Shown here: positions 33,287-43,583 of the stretch, piece after piece
Layout: every line of letters begins with the position of its first letter
Numbering within the stretch: position 1 is the first letter of the stretch
Origin: CAWAMR01 sp963783095
GTDB lineage: Bacteria; Planctomycetota; Planctomycetia; Gemmatales; Gemmataceae
Assembly: GCA_963783095.1 (NCBI GenBank)
Contig: CAWAMR010000016.1
Coordinates: 248,001-312,000 of the forward strand
DNA: 64,000 nt
Direction: 5' to 3'
The notes under the pieces: generated by a model
Told to the model about the DNA's origin: nothing
What the model saw: the letters and a program-made list of their open reading frames with translations, nothing else
The model's database searches: none
Position numbers and translations under genes: made by a program

Positions 33287-33472
33287 CCTTTGACTCAGAA
33301 TTCCAAATCACAAATTCCAAATCGCAAACAACTCCAAAATCGCAATGAAGACATGAAACTAAACTTTGGCAGTTGAAGGGTTTGCGTTTTGGTTGTTTTG
33401 AAATTGGAATTTGTTTGTGATTTGCGATTTGGATTTTGGGATTTTTGAGTCAAAGCCCTGGGTTTTTTCATT
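33287..33472. repeat. inverted repeat of AATTCCAAATC words
   Basis: Left arm TTTGACTCAGAATTCCAAAT, then CACAAATTCCAAATCGCAAA; right arm TTGGAATTTGTTTGTGATTT, then GCGATTTGGATTTTGGG and TGAGTCAAAGCC. The outer words TTTGACTCA and TGAGTCAAA match. A second CCTGGGTTTTTT close to 33460 echoes the terminator. The 33181-33563 gap holds no gene besides these elements. Confidence 0.65.
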
Positions 33473-33563
33473 TCGATTGCCGGCAGGTTCGTATTCTGAA
33501 ATGGATCGATATATAATGAAATAGACGATGCCGACGTTCGGCGATTTTACGACGTGATGACTT

Positions 33564-34113
33564 ATGAAGATTGTTCATTATCCACACCCTTCCCTGCGTG
33601 CCAAAGCCGAGCCGATTCTCAGCATTACCAAGGAACTCCAAATCCAGGCAGGTGAGATGCTGGAGTTAATGTATCGCAATGAAGGTCTCGGCCTTGCTGC
33701 GCCAGGTGGCTCTGCCGATTCGCATGCTGGTGATGAATTTCTCCGCCGATCCGGAGCAGAAAGATTACGAATTCGTCGCCATCAATCCGGTGATTATCGA
33801 ATCCAAGGGAACGATGGACGATCGTGAAGGATGTCTCAGTTTCCCGGAGCTATTCGCAAAAGTTCGCCGTTTCAAGACTGTGAAGGTACAGGCATATAAC
33901 CTCAAGGGTGAGCTTTACGAAGTTCATGCCAGCGATCTCGCCGCACGCGTCTGGCAACATGAAATCGATCATCTCGATGGGGTGCTGTTCATCGACAAGA
34001 TGGGAATGCTGGGCCGGCATAGCAGCCGAAAGGCCCTGAAGCAATTTGAAAACGAGTTCTTCCAGGCACGCAAAAAAGGCGACTTGCCACCGGACATGGA
34101 ACCAAAGTTTTAG
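33564..34113 (+). CDS. def: peptide deformylase (one frameshift)
   Basis: Removes the formyl group from the N-terminal methionine of new proteins. All three metal-site motifs are present: motif 1 GLGLAAP followed, after a frame change near 33708, by QVALPIRMLVMNF; motif 2 EGCLSFPE; motif 3 WQHEIDHLDGVLFID with the metal-binding His pair. Length (about 183 residues) is typical. The break falls exactly inside the GxGxAAxQ motif, where two bases seem missing, arguing for a sequence error. It precedes fmt and rsmB as in many bacteria, but an inverted repeat fills the gap to fmt. Confidence 0.88.
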
Positions 34114-34127
34114 GGTCGCAAATCGGA

Positions 34128-34263
34128 CTAACCACAGAGTCACAGAGGACACAGAGAAGGAAGAGAAGTATTCTTAACCTCCCCCGGCTTTGCGGGGGAG
34201 GGGACACGATTGGATTGCCTTCTGTGGGTACTTTCTCTGTGTTCTCTGTGACTCTGTGGTTAG
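34128..34263. repeat. CACAGAGTCACAGAG inverted repeat, copy 1
   Basis: Left arm CTAACCACAGAGTCACAGAG followed by GACACAGAGA; right arm TCTCTGTGTTCTCTGTGACT followed by CTGTGGTTAG. The middle contains ACCTCCCCCGGCTTTGCGGG then GGAGGGG, a separate hairpin. It occupies the def-fmt gap. A near-identical element is at 50476-50603. Confidence 0.8.
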
Positions 34264-34314
34264 TCCTCTGTCTACTAAAGAGGGCTGATTATCGATACCA
34301 CGATACGTCTAGTC

Positions 34315-35282
34315 ATGATGGGCACGGGCACTTTTGCGGAGCCGACTCTCGAAGCATTGTTGACGGGGGCCGACTCGGTCGTTGGCGTTTTTACGCAACC
34401 TGACCAAGATACCGGTGTCAACGTGGCTCAACCAGGCAAGTCGGTCGAGGCATGAAGGAGATTGCACAGGAAAAGGGGATTCCTGTCTTAAACCCCTGGA
34501 TGTCAACGTGCCCGAAGGCGTGGCGATGCTTCGGCAACTCGATCCGGACTTGCTTGTCGTCGCGGCCTATGGCCAAATCTTGTCGAAGGAAGTGTTGACG
34601 ATTCCCGCACTGGGTGGAATCAACGTCCATGCATCGCTGTTGCCGAAGTATCGCGGGGCAGCTCCGATTGCCTGGGCCATCGCTAACGGTGAAAAGCAAA
34701 GCGGAGTGACCATTATTCGCATGTCGGCGTCTCTGGATGCGGGCGATATGCTGGACCAACGAGCTATTGAGATTGGTCCTGACGAAACCGCAGGCGAGCT
34801 CGAAGCAGGCTGGCACCGCTCGGCGCAAAAATGGCGCTCTGGAGACGATCGAGCGAATGAAACGCGGGCCGATCGCGGGAACGAAGCAGGACAAGGGCTC
34901 GTCACCAAAGCGCCAAAGCTAAAAAAGTAGACGGCCTGATCGACTGGACACTCACTGCGGAGCAAGTTTGTTGCCGAATTCGCGCCATGCAGCCCTGGCC
35001 AACGACTCATACCTTCCTGCATCGAGATCTCGAACAGCGTGGGACGATGCGGATCATCATTTGCAAGGTGCGGGTGAGCATTCGGTACACGCCGGACCAG
35101 CCTCCTGGTGGGCTTTAATGGATGTGGCCAGCGGTGATGCAATGCAAGTCGTATGCGGCGGTGGAAGTGTGGTCGAAGTGTTGGAGTTGCAACCTGCGGG
35201 AAAGAAACGAATGCCGACCATCGACTTTCGGCGAGGACATCAGTTGCTTTCCGGAGATCGAGTCGGAGCGGAACAAGCATGA
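34315..35282 (+). CDS. fmt: methionyl-tRNA formyltransferase (several frameshifts)
   Basis: Formylates initiator Met-tRNA using 10-formyl-THF. The N-terminal MMGTGTFAEPTLEALLTGAD and VVGVFTQPDQD lie in the frame from 34315. After frame changes near 34410 and 34490 come LDPDLLVVAAYGQILSKEVL and the formyl-folate binding site INVHASLLPKYRGAAPIAWA. The C-terminal OB-like domain appears as WTLTAEQVCCRIRAMQPWPT and VLELQPAGKKRMPTIDFRRG then HQLLSGDRVG. The bases before 34315 read I-R-L-V, so the family's usual first codon seems to be ATA here. The TGA overlaps the rsmB start (ATGA). Confidence 0.85.
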
Positions 35283-36633
35283 TAAACCCGGAAATCGCCG
35301 ATGCGCACGCTACAGCATTCAGCATTCTGGAACAATCCCGGCAAAAAAAGGGTTTTGCCTCCGAACTGATCGATCAACAGCTTCAGTCTCAGCGCTCACA
35401 GGCCCGGATCGCAGTCTGGTGACGCAACTCGTCTTTGGAGTGCTGCGACGGCGCAAGTTCGATGCGCTCGTGATTCCGTTCATGAATCGCCCACCCGACA
35501 AGGTGCAGCCTGAAATCTGGGACGTTTTGCATCTGGCGCTATTACTCGCCTTTTTGACGCACATTCCACCCCACGCTGCGGTTCACGAATCGGTCGAACT
35601 GGTCGGCAGTTTCAACGCCGGGGGAAAGGGTTTGTCAACGGCATCCTCCGTCGCGTCTCGGAAGCGATCACCTCCGATTTCGGATTCGCTCCGGGCGTGG
35701 ATGCCATTCCCTTTGAGGCCGGCCAATATCGGAAGTTGAAAAAACCGATTCTACCCGATCCCAAAACAAAGCCCATCGACTATCTCAGTGCAGGATTTAG
35801 CTGGCCGCAGTGGATCGCCGAGCGCTGGCTCAAGCGGTTTGGCTATGCGGAGTGCATCCGCCTCGGCTTCTGGTTTTTAGGCTCGCCTTCACTCTGGCTG
35901 CGCTGCAATAGTCTGAAGGTCTCTCGCGACGAATATCTGCACCGACTTTTGGAGGCCGGCATCGAAGGGGAACCTGGCCCGCATCCACAAAGCGTCCGGC
36001 TCAAGACGCATCAATTTATCCGTGGTTTACCGGGCTATGATGAAGGCGTTTTTGCGGTTCAGGATGAATCGGCGATGCGTGTGGGAACCGCGGCTTGCGC
36101 CGGAACCTCGAACGCGCGTTCTCGATTTGTGCTCTGCACCGGGCGGGAAGACAACTCATCTGGCGGAATTGATGCGGAACCAGGGCCAGATTCTCGCATG
36201 CGACATCGAGGAAGATCGCCTCAACACGGTTACAACTCTTTGCCGGCGACTGGGCATCCTGATCGTGAAAACTCGTCTCATGAAGCAAACGGATGCAGTA
36301 CCTTCGGGGCCGTTCGATTCGATCCTGCTCGATGTTCCGTGCAGCAATACTGGGGTCATGAGTCGCCGGCCCGAGGTGCGCTGGCGACTAACGCCGACCG
36401 ATCTTCAGCATTTGGTGAAGTTGCAAACGAAGCTATTGCTTCAAGCGGCGGATCAGCTGCGCAAGGGTGGGGCGATACTATATTCGACGTGCAGCATTGA
36501 GCCGGAAGAAAATCAGCAAGTGGTAGAGGGAGTGTTGCGGCAGATGCGCGATTTGCGATTGGAGGAAGATCGGATTTCGCGGCCTGGCGATCCGTCGGAT
36601 GGAGGATATTGGGCGAGATTGAGGAAAGAATAA
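35279..36633 (+). CDS. rsmB: 16S rRNA (cytosine-C5)-methyltransferase RsmB/Sun (several frameshifts)
   Basis: Methylates C967 of 16S rRNA with SAM. The N-terminal NusB-like domain starts MINPEIADAHATAFSILEQS and continues in other frames as LVTQLVFGVLRRRKFDALVI. The catalytic domain has the SAM loop RVLDLCSAPGGKTTHLAELM, LACDIEEDRLNTV, and LLDVPCSNTGVMSRRPEVRW, with the first catalytic Cys in DVPCS and the second in YSTCSIEPEENQQVV. Frames change near 35400, 35620 and 36100. Translational coupling to fmt (ATGA overlap) is the standard arrangement. Confidence 0.87.
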
Positions 36634-36662
36634 CCATCGCCGAGAGAGCCAATCAGGCGCAA

Positions 36663-36755
36663 CCGAGCCTGAAGCGTAAGCGAAGTGTGGGACTGTTTTC
36701 TTCGCTTACGCTTCAGGCTCGTGGGACTGTTTTCTTCGCTTACGCTTTAGGCTCG
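36663..36755. repeat. CTTCGCTTACGCTTCAGGCTCG repeat with inverted copy
   Basis: Left arm CCGAGCCTGAAGCGTAAGCG then AAG (36663-36685). Right side: two 34-base direct copies, each TGGGACTGTTTTCTTCGCTT then ACGCTTYAGGCTCG. Either right copy can pair with the left arm, giving two alternative hairpins. It lies between the convergent rsmB and dsbD genes and probably terminates both. Confidence 0.8.
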
Positions 36756-36769
36756 GTTCAGTCGATGCC

Positions 36770-38965
36770 TCAGCGCGGGTTGTTCAAAGACCTTCGCAAA
36801 AACGCCGTGAATCGATCGACATGGTTGATCTTCCCTTCACCATAAACACCGACGATTTCAATCGTCGTTTCCCGGGGTTCCAGGACAACGTACAAGGGGA
36901 GTTGGTCGTTTCCGAATACGTCGTGTTGAAAATCAAGATTCTGGCCGGCTTCCACCGAGCGCGCGGCCTCGCTGGGCGGTACTGCATAAAAGTGGGCCGG
37001 CACGGTGTCGGTATACATTTGAACGAGGTGATAGTCTTGAAATAACCCCTTCACGTTCGGAAGTGGAAAAACGCTGTATTCGTTGTACTTACAGTTCGTG
37101 CAAGTCTCACCGGTGAAATCGACGAAGATAAACTGGCGTTTACCCGTTTTCTTCTGTTCTTCTCTCGCCTTGTCGATGGCGCCTTTGAGATCAGTCGACC
37201 AGGGCAGGTCTCCCGGACCTGGTTCGGGCAACAAGAAAGCATCCACCCAGGCATACAACGATCCTGCCGGACGTTGTCGTTCTCCCTTCTCTCCCTGTCG
37301 GAATAAGCCAGGAGCCAAATAAACAGCCAGTGTCAGAAAAAAGAATCCCAGCAACATGCGAATGGGCCCGATGTGTTCTTGCGGTTCATCGTGGGGTAAA
37401 CGGAAAACATTCAACAGGTAAAGACCGCACATTAAACCCAATACAACCCACATTCCCAGGACAAGATCGTAGGTAAAATAGGTCGGCATCGGGAGCAAAC
37501 GCAATTCGGCAGTGCGGAAGAACTTCAGAGCTGCCGCCATCTCCAGAAATCCCATCACGACTTTGACACTATTCATCCAGGATCCGCTCTTGGGCAATTT
37601 CTTTAATAGCTTCGGGAACATGGCGAGCAGAAAGAAAGGAGCAGCAAACGCCGTGGAAAAGGCTAGCGCTGCAAGTGCCAGTTCCCAGTAAGCGAAATTG
37701 CCGGACGCGGCCATGCCGCTGAACCCGCCCAGAAACGGAGCAACGCATGTAAAACTGACGATGGAAAAGGTTATGGCCATGAAAATCGTACCGACAACTC
37801 CGCCGCCTTCGTGAGATGACGACCACCGCGTCAAAAAGCCCGGCAAAGCGATGTCGTACATGCCGAACAAACTTAGCGCAAAGAAAATAAACAGCACACC
37901 GAGACCCATATTCATGAATGGATCAACGCTCAAAGCACGGAACACCGAGAGCAGTGTAAGAGCCGAGATACCGAGTACGACAATGATCGTCAGCGAGTAA
38001 ATGGATGCGAGTTTAATCGTCTTGGCGGTGGAATGACCACCACGCTTCAGGAACAAACTCACGGTGATGGGAATCATTGGAAAAACGCAGGGGGTAACCA
38101 GGGAAATGAGGCCCCAAAACGCGGCTGTCGCCAATAATCCGATCAAACCCGACCCGCTGCCGCCTTCCGGGACAGGTGGTTTTGCCGGTAATTCGCTGCG
38201 AATCTGTTTCAGGTCTTCGCCGTGATCGCGATCCTCTGTTGTAGTGAGCGGGGCACTTCTAGGATGATCCTTCGGGATTTCTCTTGATGGCGGTGGAACT
38301 TCTTTCTTGGGTTCTGTGTTGTCCTTTGGTTGTGCCGCAATCCTTTTCGCAAGTAATCGATCGACCTCGTCTTTGATTTTTGGATCGATCGGTTTGCTTC
38401 CCGGCAACACTTTCAAGGTTGCTTGGAAAGTGGCTCGACTTGGAATACATCCTTCTTCATCGCAGCATTGAAAGCGGCTATTGAGGTCGAGTGTTGTGAT
38501 CTTCCCGTTTGATTCTTCAATCTGTTTTTCTCGCAACTTGACCGAAAGATCCCCGACGGGCGTATCCGGAAGTATCAGTGCATCGCGTTCCCAGGTCGCA
38601 GCAGACCAATAGATCTTTTTCTTGAACTTCTTGCCGTTTTCGTCGGTGTCTTCTTTTTCCATCGCGCCTGGCGGATCAACCCAGTCACCCAGGAACAGTA
38701 CTGGACCATCGTTTGGAAGACGAATCAAATTTACATAACTTTTCGCGTCCTGATTGGTTTGTTTGGTCGGATAGGTCCAAAACAATTCATTGGTTGGCGT
38801 CACGGTGATTATCAACTTCACCACTTCGCCGGGAACTGCCTTGTCCGGCTCAAAACGCACCTCGACTTTGCCTACTTCTTCAAATGACTTGGGACGGGCC
38901 TGTGCTGCAGCATCGGCAATGAATGTCAGAACAACCAGAAGTGAAACGCCGATCGGATTCGTCAT
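36770..38965 (-). CDS. thiol:disulfide interchange protein DsbD-like
   Basis: Moves reducing power across the inner membrane. The 731-residue frame is intact. Order: signal peptide (LLVVLTFIADAAAQA), a DsbD-alpha-like beta domain (ELFWTYPTKQ ... FQCCDEEGCIPSRATFQATL), an acidic/Pro linker, the eight-helix DsbD transmembrane domain (LISLVTPCVFPMIPITVSLF with its conserved CVFP, and SFTCVAPFLGGFSGMAA with the second Cys), and a C-terminal thioredoxin fold (FVDFTGETCTNCKYNEYSVF, CxxC). Both membrane Cys and the CxxC are present, so it looks functional. ATG 38965 is chosen as it starts the signal peptide. Downstream of the related protein at 39062. Confidence 0.9.
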   Translation of the reverse strand: MTNPIGVSLLVVLTFIADAAAQARPKSFEEVGKVEVRFEPDKAVPGEVVKLIITVTPTNELFWTYPTKQTNQDAKSYVNLIRLPNDGPVLFLGDWVDPPGAMEKEDTDENGKKFKKKIYWSAATWERDALILPDTPVGDLSVKLREKQIEESNGKITTLDLNSRFQCCDEEGCIPSRATFQATLKVLPGSKPIDPKIKDEVDRLLAKRIAAQPKDNTEPKKEVPPPSREIPKDHPRSAPLTTTEDRDHGEDLKQIRSELPAKPPVPEGGSGSGLIGLLATAAFWGLISLVTPCVFPMIPITVSLFLKRGGHSTAKTIKLASIYSLTIIVVLGISALTLLSVFRALSVDPFMNMGLGVLFIFFALSLFGMYDIALPGFLTRWSSSHEGGGVVGTIFMAITFSIVSFTCVAPFLGGFSGMAASGNFAYWELALAALAFSTAFAAPFFLLAMFPKLLKKLPKSGSWMNSVKVVMGFLEMAAALKFFRTAELRLLPMPTYFTYDLVLGMWVVLGLMCGLYLLNVFRLPHDEPQEHIGPIRMLLGFFFLTLAVYLAPGLFRQGEKGERQRPAGSLYAWVDAFLLPEPGPGDLPWSTDLKGAIDKAREEQKKTGKRQFIFVDFTGETCTNCKYNEYSVFPLPNVKGLFQDYHLVQMYTDTVPAHFYAVPPSEAARSVEAGQNLDFQHDVFGNDQLPLYVVLEPRETTIEIVGVYGEGKINHVDRFTAFLRRSLNNPR

Positions 38966-39061
38966 GATGGGTCTTGATCGTAAAAAGGGAAATGAAATGT
39001 CAGCCCACCACTGAACGAACGACACTACCGGTCATTCGTTCAACAACGCCAAACTGCAACT

Positions 39062-39625
39062 TTATTTCTTTATTGCCTTCTCAACTTGCTCTTTATACTT
39101 CGCCTCGACCGGAACCGGAACACCGGCGATCCGAACAGTGGCTTGCAAATTGACGGTCTTGGGAATGCAGTTATCCTTGTCGCAAACCACGATTCTGAGT
39201 TGTACAGGAACTACACTCTCGCCAGCCTTGGCCAGCGGCGAAATGACGGCCTTCTGTGTGTAGACGGCATTCTCAGGGTAATACAAGAGTTTCTCGATAA
39301 AGGCATCCGGCTCCCTTTTCGATTTAGGATTGGCGGGATCGATCACCTTGCCAACGAAGATCATTGACCCGACTTCGGGAAAGATAATTCGATTTACTTG
39401 AGCTTGCGCCCCTTTGTCCTCTTGGACAGTCGGATAGGTAGACCAACCCGGATTCAACTCCACCTTGATCTTGAGCGTGACCGTCTGACCCGGTTTGGCT
39501 TCGGCGGGTTCGACTACCGCTTCAATCTTCTTTTTCAGAGCGTCTTCAAAAACAGGCGGCTTCGCGGAAATGGAATCCGTCGTGGTGCCCAGAAGGCATA
39601 TCGCGATCGCAAGAATTCGTTTCAT
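39062..39625 (-). CDS. secreted DsbD-alpha-like domain protein
   Basis: A 187-residue exported protein (signal MKRILAIAICLLGTTTDSIS). The body resembles the N-terminal domain of DsbD: KPGQTVTLKIKVELNPGWST, YPENAVYTQKAVISPLAKAG and QLRIVVCDKDNCIPKTVNLQ, with a Cys pair VCDKDNC. It aligns by eye with the same domain of the DsbD gene downstream (CCDEEGCIP). It could be a stand-alone electron acceptor from DsbD or a duplicated module. It lies between the two redox genes, 97 bases upstream of the DsbD start. Confidence 0.75.
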   Translation of the reverse strand: MKRILAIAICLLGTTTDSISAKPPVFEDALKKKIEAVVEPAEAKPGQTVTLKIKVELNPGWSTYPTVQEDKGAQAQVNRIIFPEVGSMIFVGKVIDPANPKSKREPDAFIEKLLYYPENAVYTQKAVISPLAKAGESVVPVQLRIVVCDKDNCIPKTVNLQATVRIAGVPVPVEAKYKEQVEKAIKK

Positions 39626-39697
39626 GCGTTGCCGTTTCCTTTCATTATCGCCACCAGGATACCGAGGATTTTGCCCACATTCGAGAGGAAATAAGTG

Positions 39698-41440
39698 TCA
39701 TCCCTTCGGTTTCGGCTCCTCTTTGGATTGCTCGACCGGTGGCACTCCCTTCAATTCCAACGTCTTGATTTCCTTGGTCTTCAGGTCGATCACTCGGATG
39801 CGATGGGCATTCGTATCGGCCACATATAACTTATCGCCGGCAATACTCAAGCCCGCCGGCTCGTTGAGGATGCGCTCCTCGCCATTCTTCACCGGCCCGC
39901 CCAGGAAAGTCGTTACCATACCACTCTTGAGGTCGATGATCTTGATCTTGCTGTTGTAAGTGTCGGCCACGTAGATTTTGCCGTCGTGAGCTGCCACCGC
40001 AATGGCATGCTGAAGTTGCGCCTCCTTGCTCTTGGCATCGTCGCCGTCGGTCACGCGTGCCGGGCCGTCCCGATCGCCAAATTCAAACAATCCTCGCCCG
40101 ACGATCGTCTCCACCCGACCCTTGCCGTCAATGGGAACCCGACGGACAGCACTGACCTCGGGGTCTGCAACGTACAGGTATTTGCCGTCGCCGGACAGGC
40201 CGCTCGGCTGGGCAAAATTGGCAGCGAAGAGCGGGCCATCCTTGATATTTTCCCGTCCGCTGCCTGCGAAAGGCTCCACCATTTTGGTCTTCAAGTCGAG
40301 CGTCCAGATTTGATGATGACCGGCCATGGCGATGAAGAGTCGTTCGCCAACCAGCCAGAGATCCCAGGGGCTGTTCAATCCGCGTTCAAGCGCCGGGCCG
40401 CCCTCACCGCGGTCGCGATCCTGCTGGCCTGTCCCTGCGATCGTCTTGACGGTCAGCGCCTTCAGGTCCAACTCGCGAATGAGGTGATTCTTGCGATCGG
40501 CAACATAGACCGTGTCACCCTGAACTGCCATGCCTTGCGGATCGTCGAACTGCGCCTTGTCGAAGGAGCCGTCCTTGTTACCGGGATGGCCGGTTCCCGC
40601 TATGGCGATTTTCTTTCCATCCATATCGGTGATGACAATGCGATGGTGCGTGCTGTCGGCGATCAATAGACGATTCCCTTTCACATCCGCCACGATCTTG
40701 CCGGGGAAGTAAAGGGCTGTGTCCGCGCGGTCACGGAACTTGGCGGTGTCGAAGCGGATCGGCTTTTCGTCGAGCGTCTTGTTTTTCCGCCCTTTCTCGA
40801 TGAGTTTGGTCGATAACCCGATCCGCGGCTACATAGTTGCCTTCGCCGGATCCCGCCCAGACCATCTTACCGTCGGTATCGATCAATGCCAATGTCGGCC
40901 ACGACTCAGCCCCGTAGGTATTCCAGATCTTCATGTCCGCATCATTGACGACCGGATGTTTGATCTCGTAGCGCAGTATCGCTTTGCGGATGCTCTCGCT
41001 CGTTTTTCTCGTTATCGAATTTTGCGGAGTGAACGCCGATCACGACGAGTTGATTCTCGTACTTTTTCTCCAGTTTGGCGATATCGGGCAGCGTGTGGAT
41101 GCAGTTGATGCAGCAAAGCGTCCAGAAGTCCAGAAGCACGATCTTGCCGCGCAGGTCTTTCAATTTGATCGGTTTACCAGTGTTGAACCAGGCCACGCCG
41201 CCGACAAATTCAGGTGCAAGGCCCCGCTCAGCAGGAATTTCAGGCTCCGCTTCCTTTTCCTTTTCCTTTGCCTTCTCTGGATCTTTTCCCTTCTCTTTAT
41301 CTTTTTCGTTCTCGACCGCCAGAAGAGTAAGGGTGATTCCGAGACCGAGGGCCAATCCCATACCGATCAGAGTTGCCGGCAACCAGCAGCTTCGGCCGGG
41401 AAGTTGTGCTGCTTGGCGTGGGTTCGGAGGTCATCTGCAT
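39698..41440 (-). CDS. thioredoxin-like/NHL-repeat protein, copy 1 (frameshifted)
   Basis: Exported redox-type protein: an N-terminal helix (LIGMGLALGLGITLTLLAV), a Lys/Glu-rich linker, a TlpA-like thioredoxin domain (GKIVLLDFWTLCCINCIHTL, CxxC) and a six-bladed NHL beta-propeller (NRLLIADSTHHRIVITDMDG, LNSPWDLWLVGERLFIAMAG, LNEPAGLSIAGDKLYVADTN). This matches the NHLRC2-like layout. Frames change near 41395, 40995, 40800 and 40720. Start ATG 41440 is set by GAGGGAG 9 bases upstream, conserved in the second copy. A near-duplicate gene lies directly upstream on the same strand. Confidence 0.82.
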
Positions 41441-41522
41441 GAAGTTCATCTCCCTCAACATCGAGAAGGTCTGTGTTCAATCCTTACACTTGTGCAAACT
41501 ATCATACCCGAGTTCAGTTCCA

Positions 41523-41623
41523 AGTTCCAAGTTGAAAAACGGGCACGGGATGTGGGCGCGAAATGAGACTCGTCCACACATTTGTATTTCCCGCGCCCTG
41601 CATCCCGTTTTCAACTTGGAACT
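41523..41623. repeat. inverted repeat between the two thioredoxin-NHL genes
   Basis: Left arm AGTTCCAAGTTGAAAAACGG then GCACGGGATGTGGGCGCG; right arm CGCGCCCTGCATCCCGTTTT then CAACTTGGAACT. The right end covers the stop codon of copy 2 (41622). It may terminate copy 2 ahead of copy 1. Confidence 0.75.
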
Positions 41624-43336
41624 AATCTTTCTTCGATTTCAGCGCCTCGTCCGATCGACCAACCGGAGGCACACCCTTCAGTTCCAGGGTCTTGATTTCC
41701 TTGGTTTGCAGATCGACGACGCGAATGCGGTGAGCGTTCGTGTCGGCTACATACAGCTTATCGCCCGCAATACTCAAGCCGGCAGGCTCATTGAACATGC
41801 GCTCTCCGCCGTTCTTTGGAGGACCACCCAGAAAGGTGGTTACCATTCCGGTTTTGAGGTCGATGGCCTTGATCTTGCTGTTGTAGGTATCCGCGACATA
41901 AACCGTGCCATCGTGATACGCTACACCGATGGCGTGTTGAATCTGGCCCTCGGCCGTCTTACGGAACGCTGGATCGGCCACCTGACCGGGGCCATCCCGG
42001 TCGCCGAAGTCAAACAACCCTCGACCGACCAACGTCTCCACCGTGCCGGCTTTCAGGGAAACTCGGCGCACCGCAGCTTACTTCGCTATCTGCGACATAC
42101 AGGTATTTGCCATCACTGCTCAATCCGCTCGGCTGCGCGAACAGCGCGGTCGAGAGCGAGCCGTCCAGGAGATTTTCATCTCCCTTGCCTGCGAACGGTG
42201 CGACCATCTGCGTTTCCAAGTTCAAGATCCAGATCTGATGATCTCCCGACATGGCGATAAAGAGCCGATGACCTTCCAGCCAGAGATCCCAGGGGCTATT
42301 CAAAGCGGTCGTCCGAGCTGCTCCACCGGATGTTCTGCCGAGGATTGCGGATTGGTGACCTGTGCCCGCGATGGTCTTGACGCTATGGCCCTTCAGGTCC
42401 AACCGGCGGATCGTATTGTTCTTGCGGTCGGCGACGTAGACGATTTCGCCCTGGATGGCCATTCCTTGCGGGTCATCGAACTGGGCCGTCTCGAAAGAAC
42501 CATCCTTGTTCCCTGGATAACCGGTTCCCGCAATGGCGATTTTCTTGCCGTCCATGTCGGTGATGACGATGCGATGATGAGTGCTGTCGGCGATCAACAG
42601 CCGGCCGCCCTTCACATCGGCTACAACTTTGCCGGGGAAATACAGCGGAGTGTCTTCCTGATCGCGGAATTTCGCGGTGTCGAACCGCAGCGGTGTCTCA
42701 TCGAGGGTCTTCTTCTTGCGCAGTTTGGCGATCGTCGTGCTGATGGCGCGGTCGAGAGCGTCAAATTTATACTTCTGCTCGCCGGCAGTCCCAAACACGA
42801 ACTTGCCTTCGGGGTCGATCACGACCAGCGTCGGCCACCAATTCACGTTGTAGGCACTCCAGATCTTCTTGTTGGCATCGTTGACGACCGGATGCTTCAA
42901 CTCGTAGCGCAGAACGGCCTTGCGGATGGCCTCGCGTATTTTTCTCGTTTTCAAACTTTGCCGAGTGGACACCAATAACCACGAGCTGGTTTTTGTACTT
43001 TTTCTCCAGCCTGGCGAGGTCCGGCATGATGTGCATGCAATTGATGCAGCAGAGCGTCCAGAAGTCCAGAACCACGATCTTGCCGCGCAAATCGGCCATC
43101 TTGAGCGGCCTTCCGGTATTCAGCCAGGCAACCCCGCCGTCGAAATCGGGAACTTGTCCTACTTCCGCAGCCGGTGCTTTCTTTGTTTGTGCGCTGGCGG
43201 TTTGAACCAGCGGGGCGTCTTTGGAGGTGAGCGCGATGCCCAAACCAAAGAGCACGGCGAATCTGAGCAACGTCGGCCAGCGCCGTTTAGTGGTGGACGG
43301 TGTGAAATCGGGCGTGACTTCGGAGGTTGACCGCAT
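41622..43336 (-). CDS. thioredoxin-like/NHL-repeat protein, copy 2 (frameshifted)
   Basis: Tandem paralogue of the gene at 39698. Start 43336 has GAGGGAG 9 bases upstream. A single anchor or signal helix (TLLRFAVLFGLGIALTS) precedes the thioredoxin domain (GKIVVLDFWTLCCINCMHIM, CxxC) and NHL propeller (GRLLIADSTHHRIVITDMDG, TALNSPWDLWLEGHRLFIAM, KLYVADTNAHRIRVVDLQTK). The Lys/Glu-rich linker of copy 1 is absent. Frames change near 42945 and 42065. The high identity in the propellers suggests a fairly recent duplication. Confidence 0.83.
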
Positions 43337-43516
43337 GGAGTTCATCTCCCTCAACGATTTAGAGTATGAAACAATCCGGAGAGATACGTTAAATCATGAT
43401 ACCCGCTCCAGTCAAATACGGGAACATGGTTTTAGACGTTTGACGTCGGTAAATCGTTCAAAGATTCAGAAGACAGGGTTAATCGCATTCATTACCCGTT
43501 TCTTTTGGATTTCCGC

Positions 43517-43572
43517 TTGACATCCTCCTACGCGACGTAGTACGATTCCTCCTACAGTCAGTCGGAGGTTTT
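43517..43572 (+). promoter_or_regulatory. promoter with overlapping operator for blaI-M56 operon
   Basis: TTGACA (43517-43522) and TACGAT (43541-43546) are 18 bases apart, a good sigma-70-type promoter. Between them is the palindrome CTACG-CGA-CGTAG (43528-43540), and the word TCCTCCTAC occurs at 43523 and 43547. BlaI-type repressors bind dyads with TAC/GTA cores, so autoregulation is likely. GAGGGA at 43576 is the ribosome site. Confidence 0.55.
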
Positions 43573-43583
43573 GCGAGGGACGC

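Noticed and set aside
41373..42978. Long plus-strand frames opposite the thioredoxin-NHL genes
   Set aside because: Mirror frames of the coding strand; the minus strand carries recognisable thioredoxin and NHL repeats.
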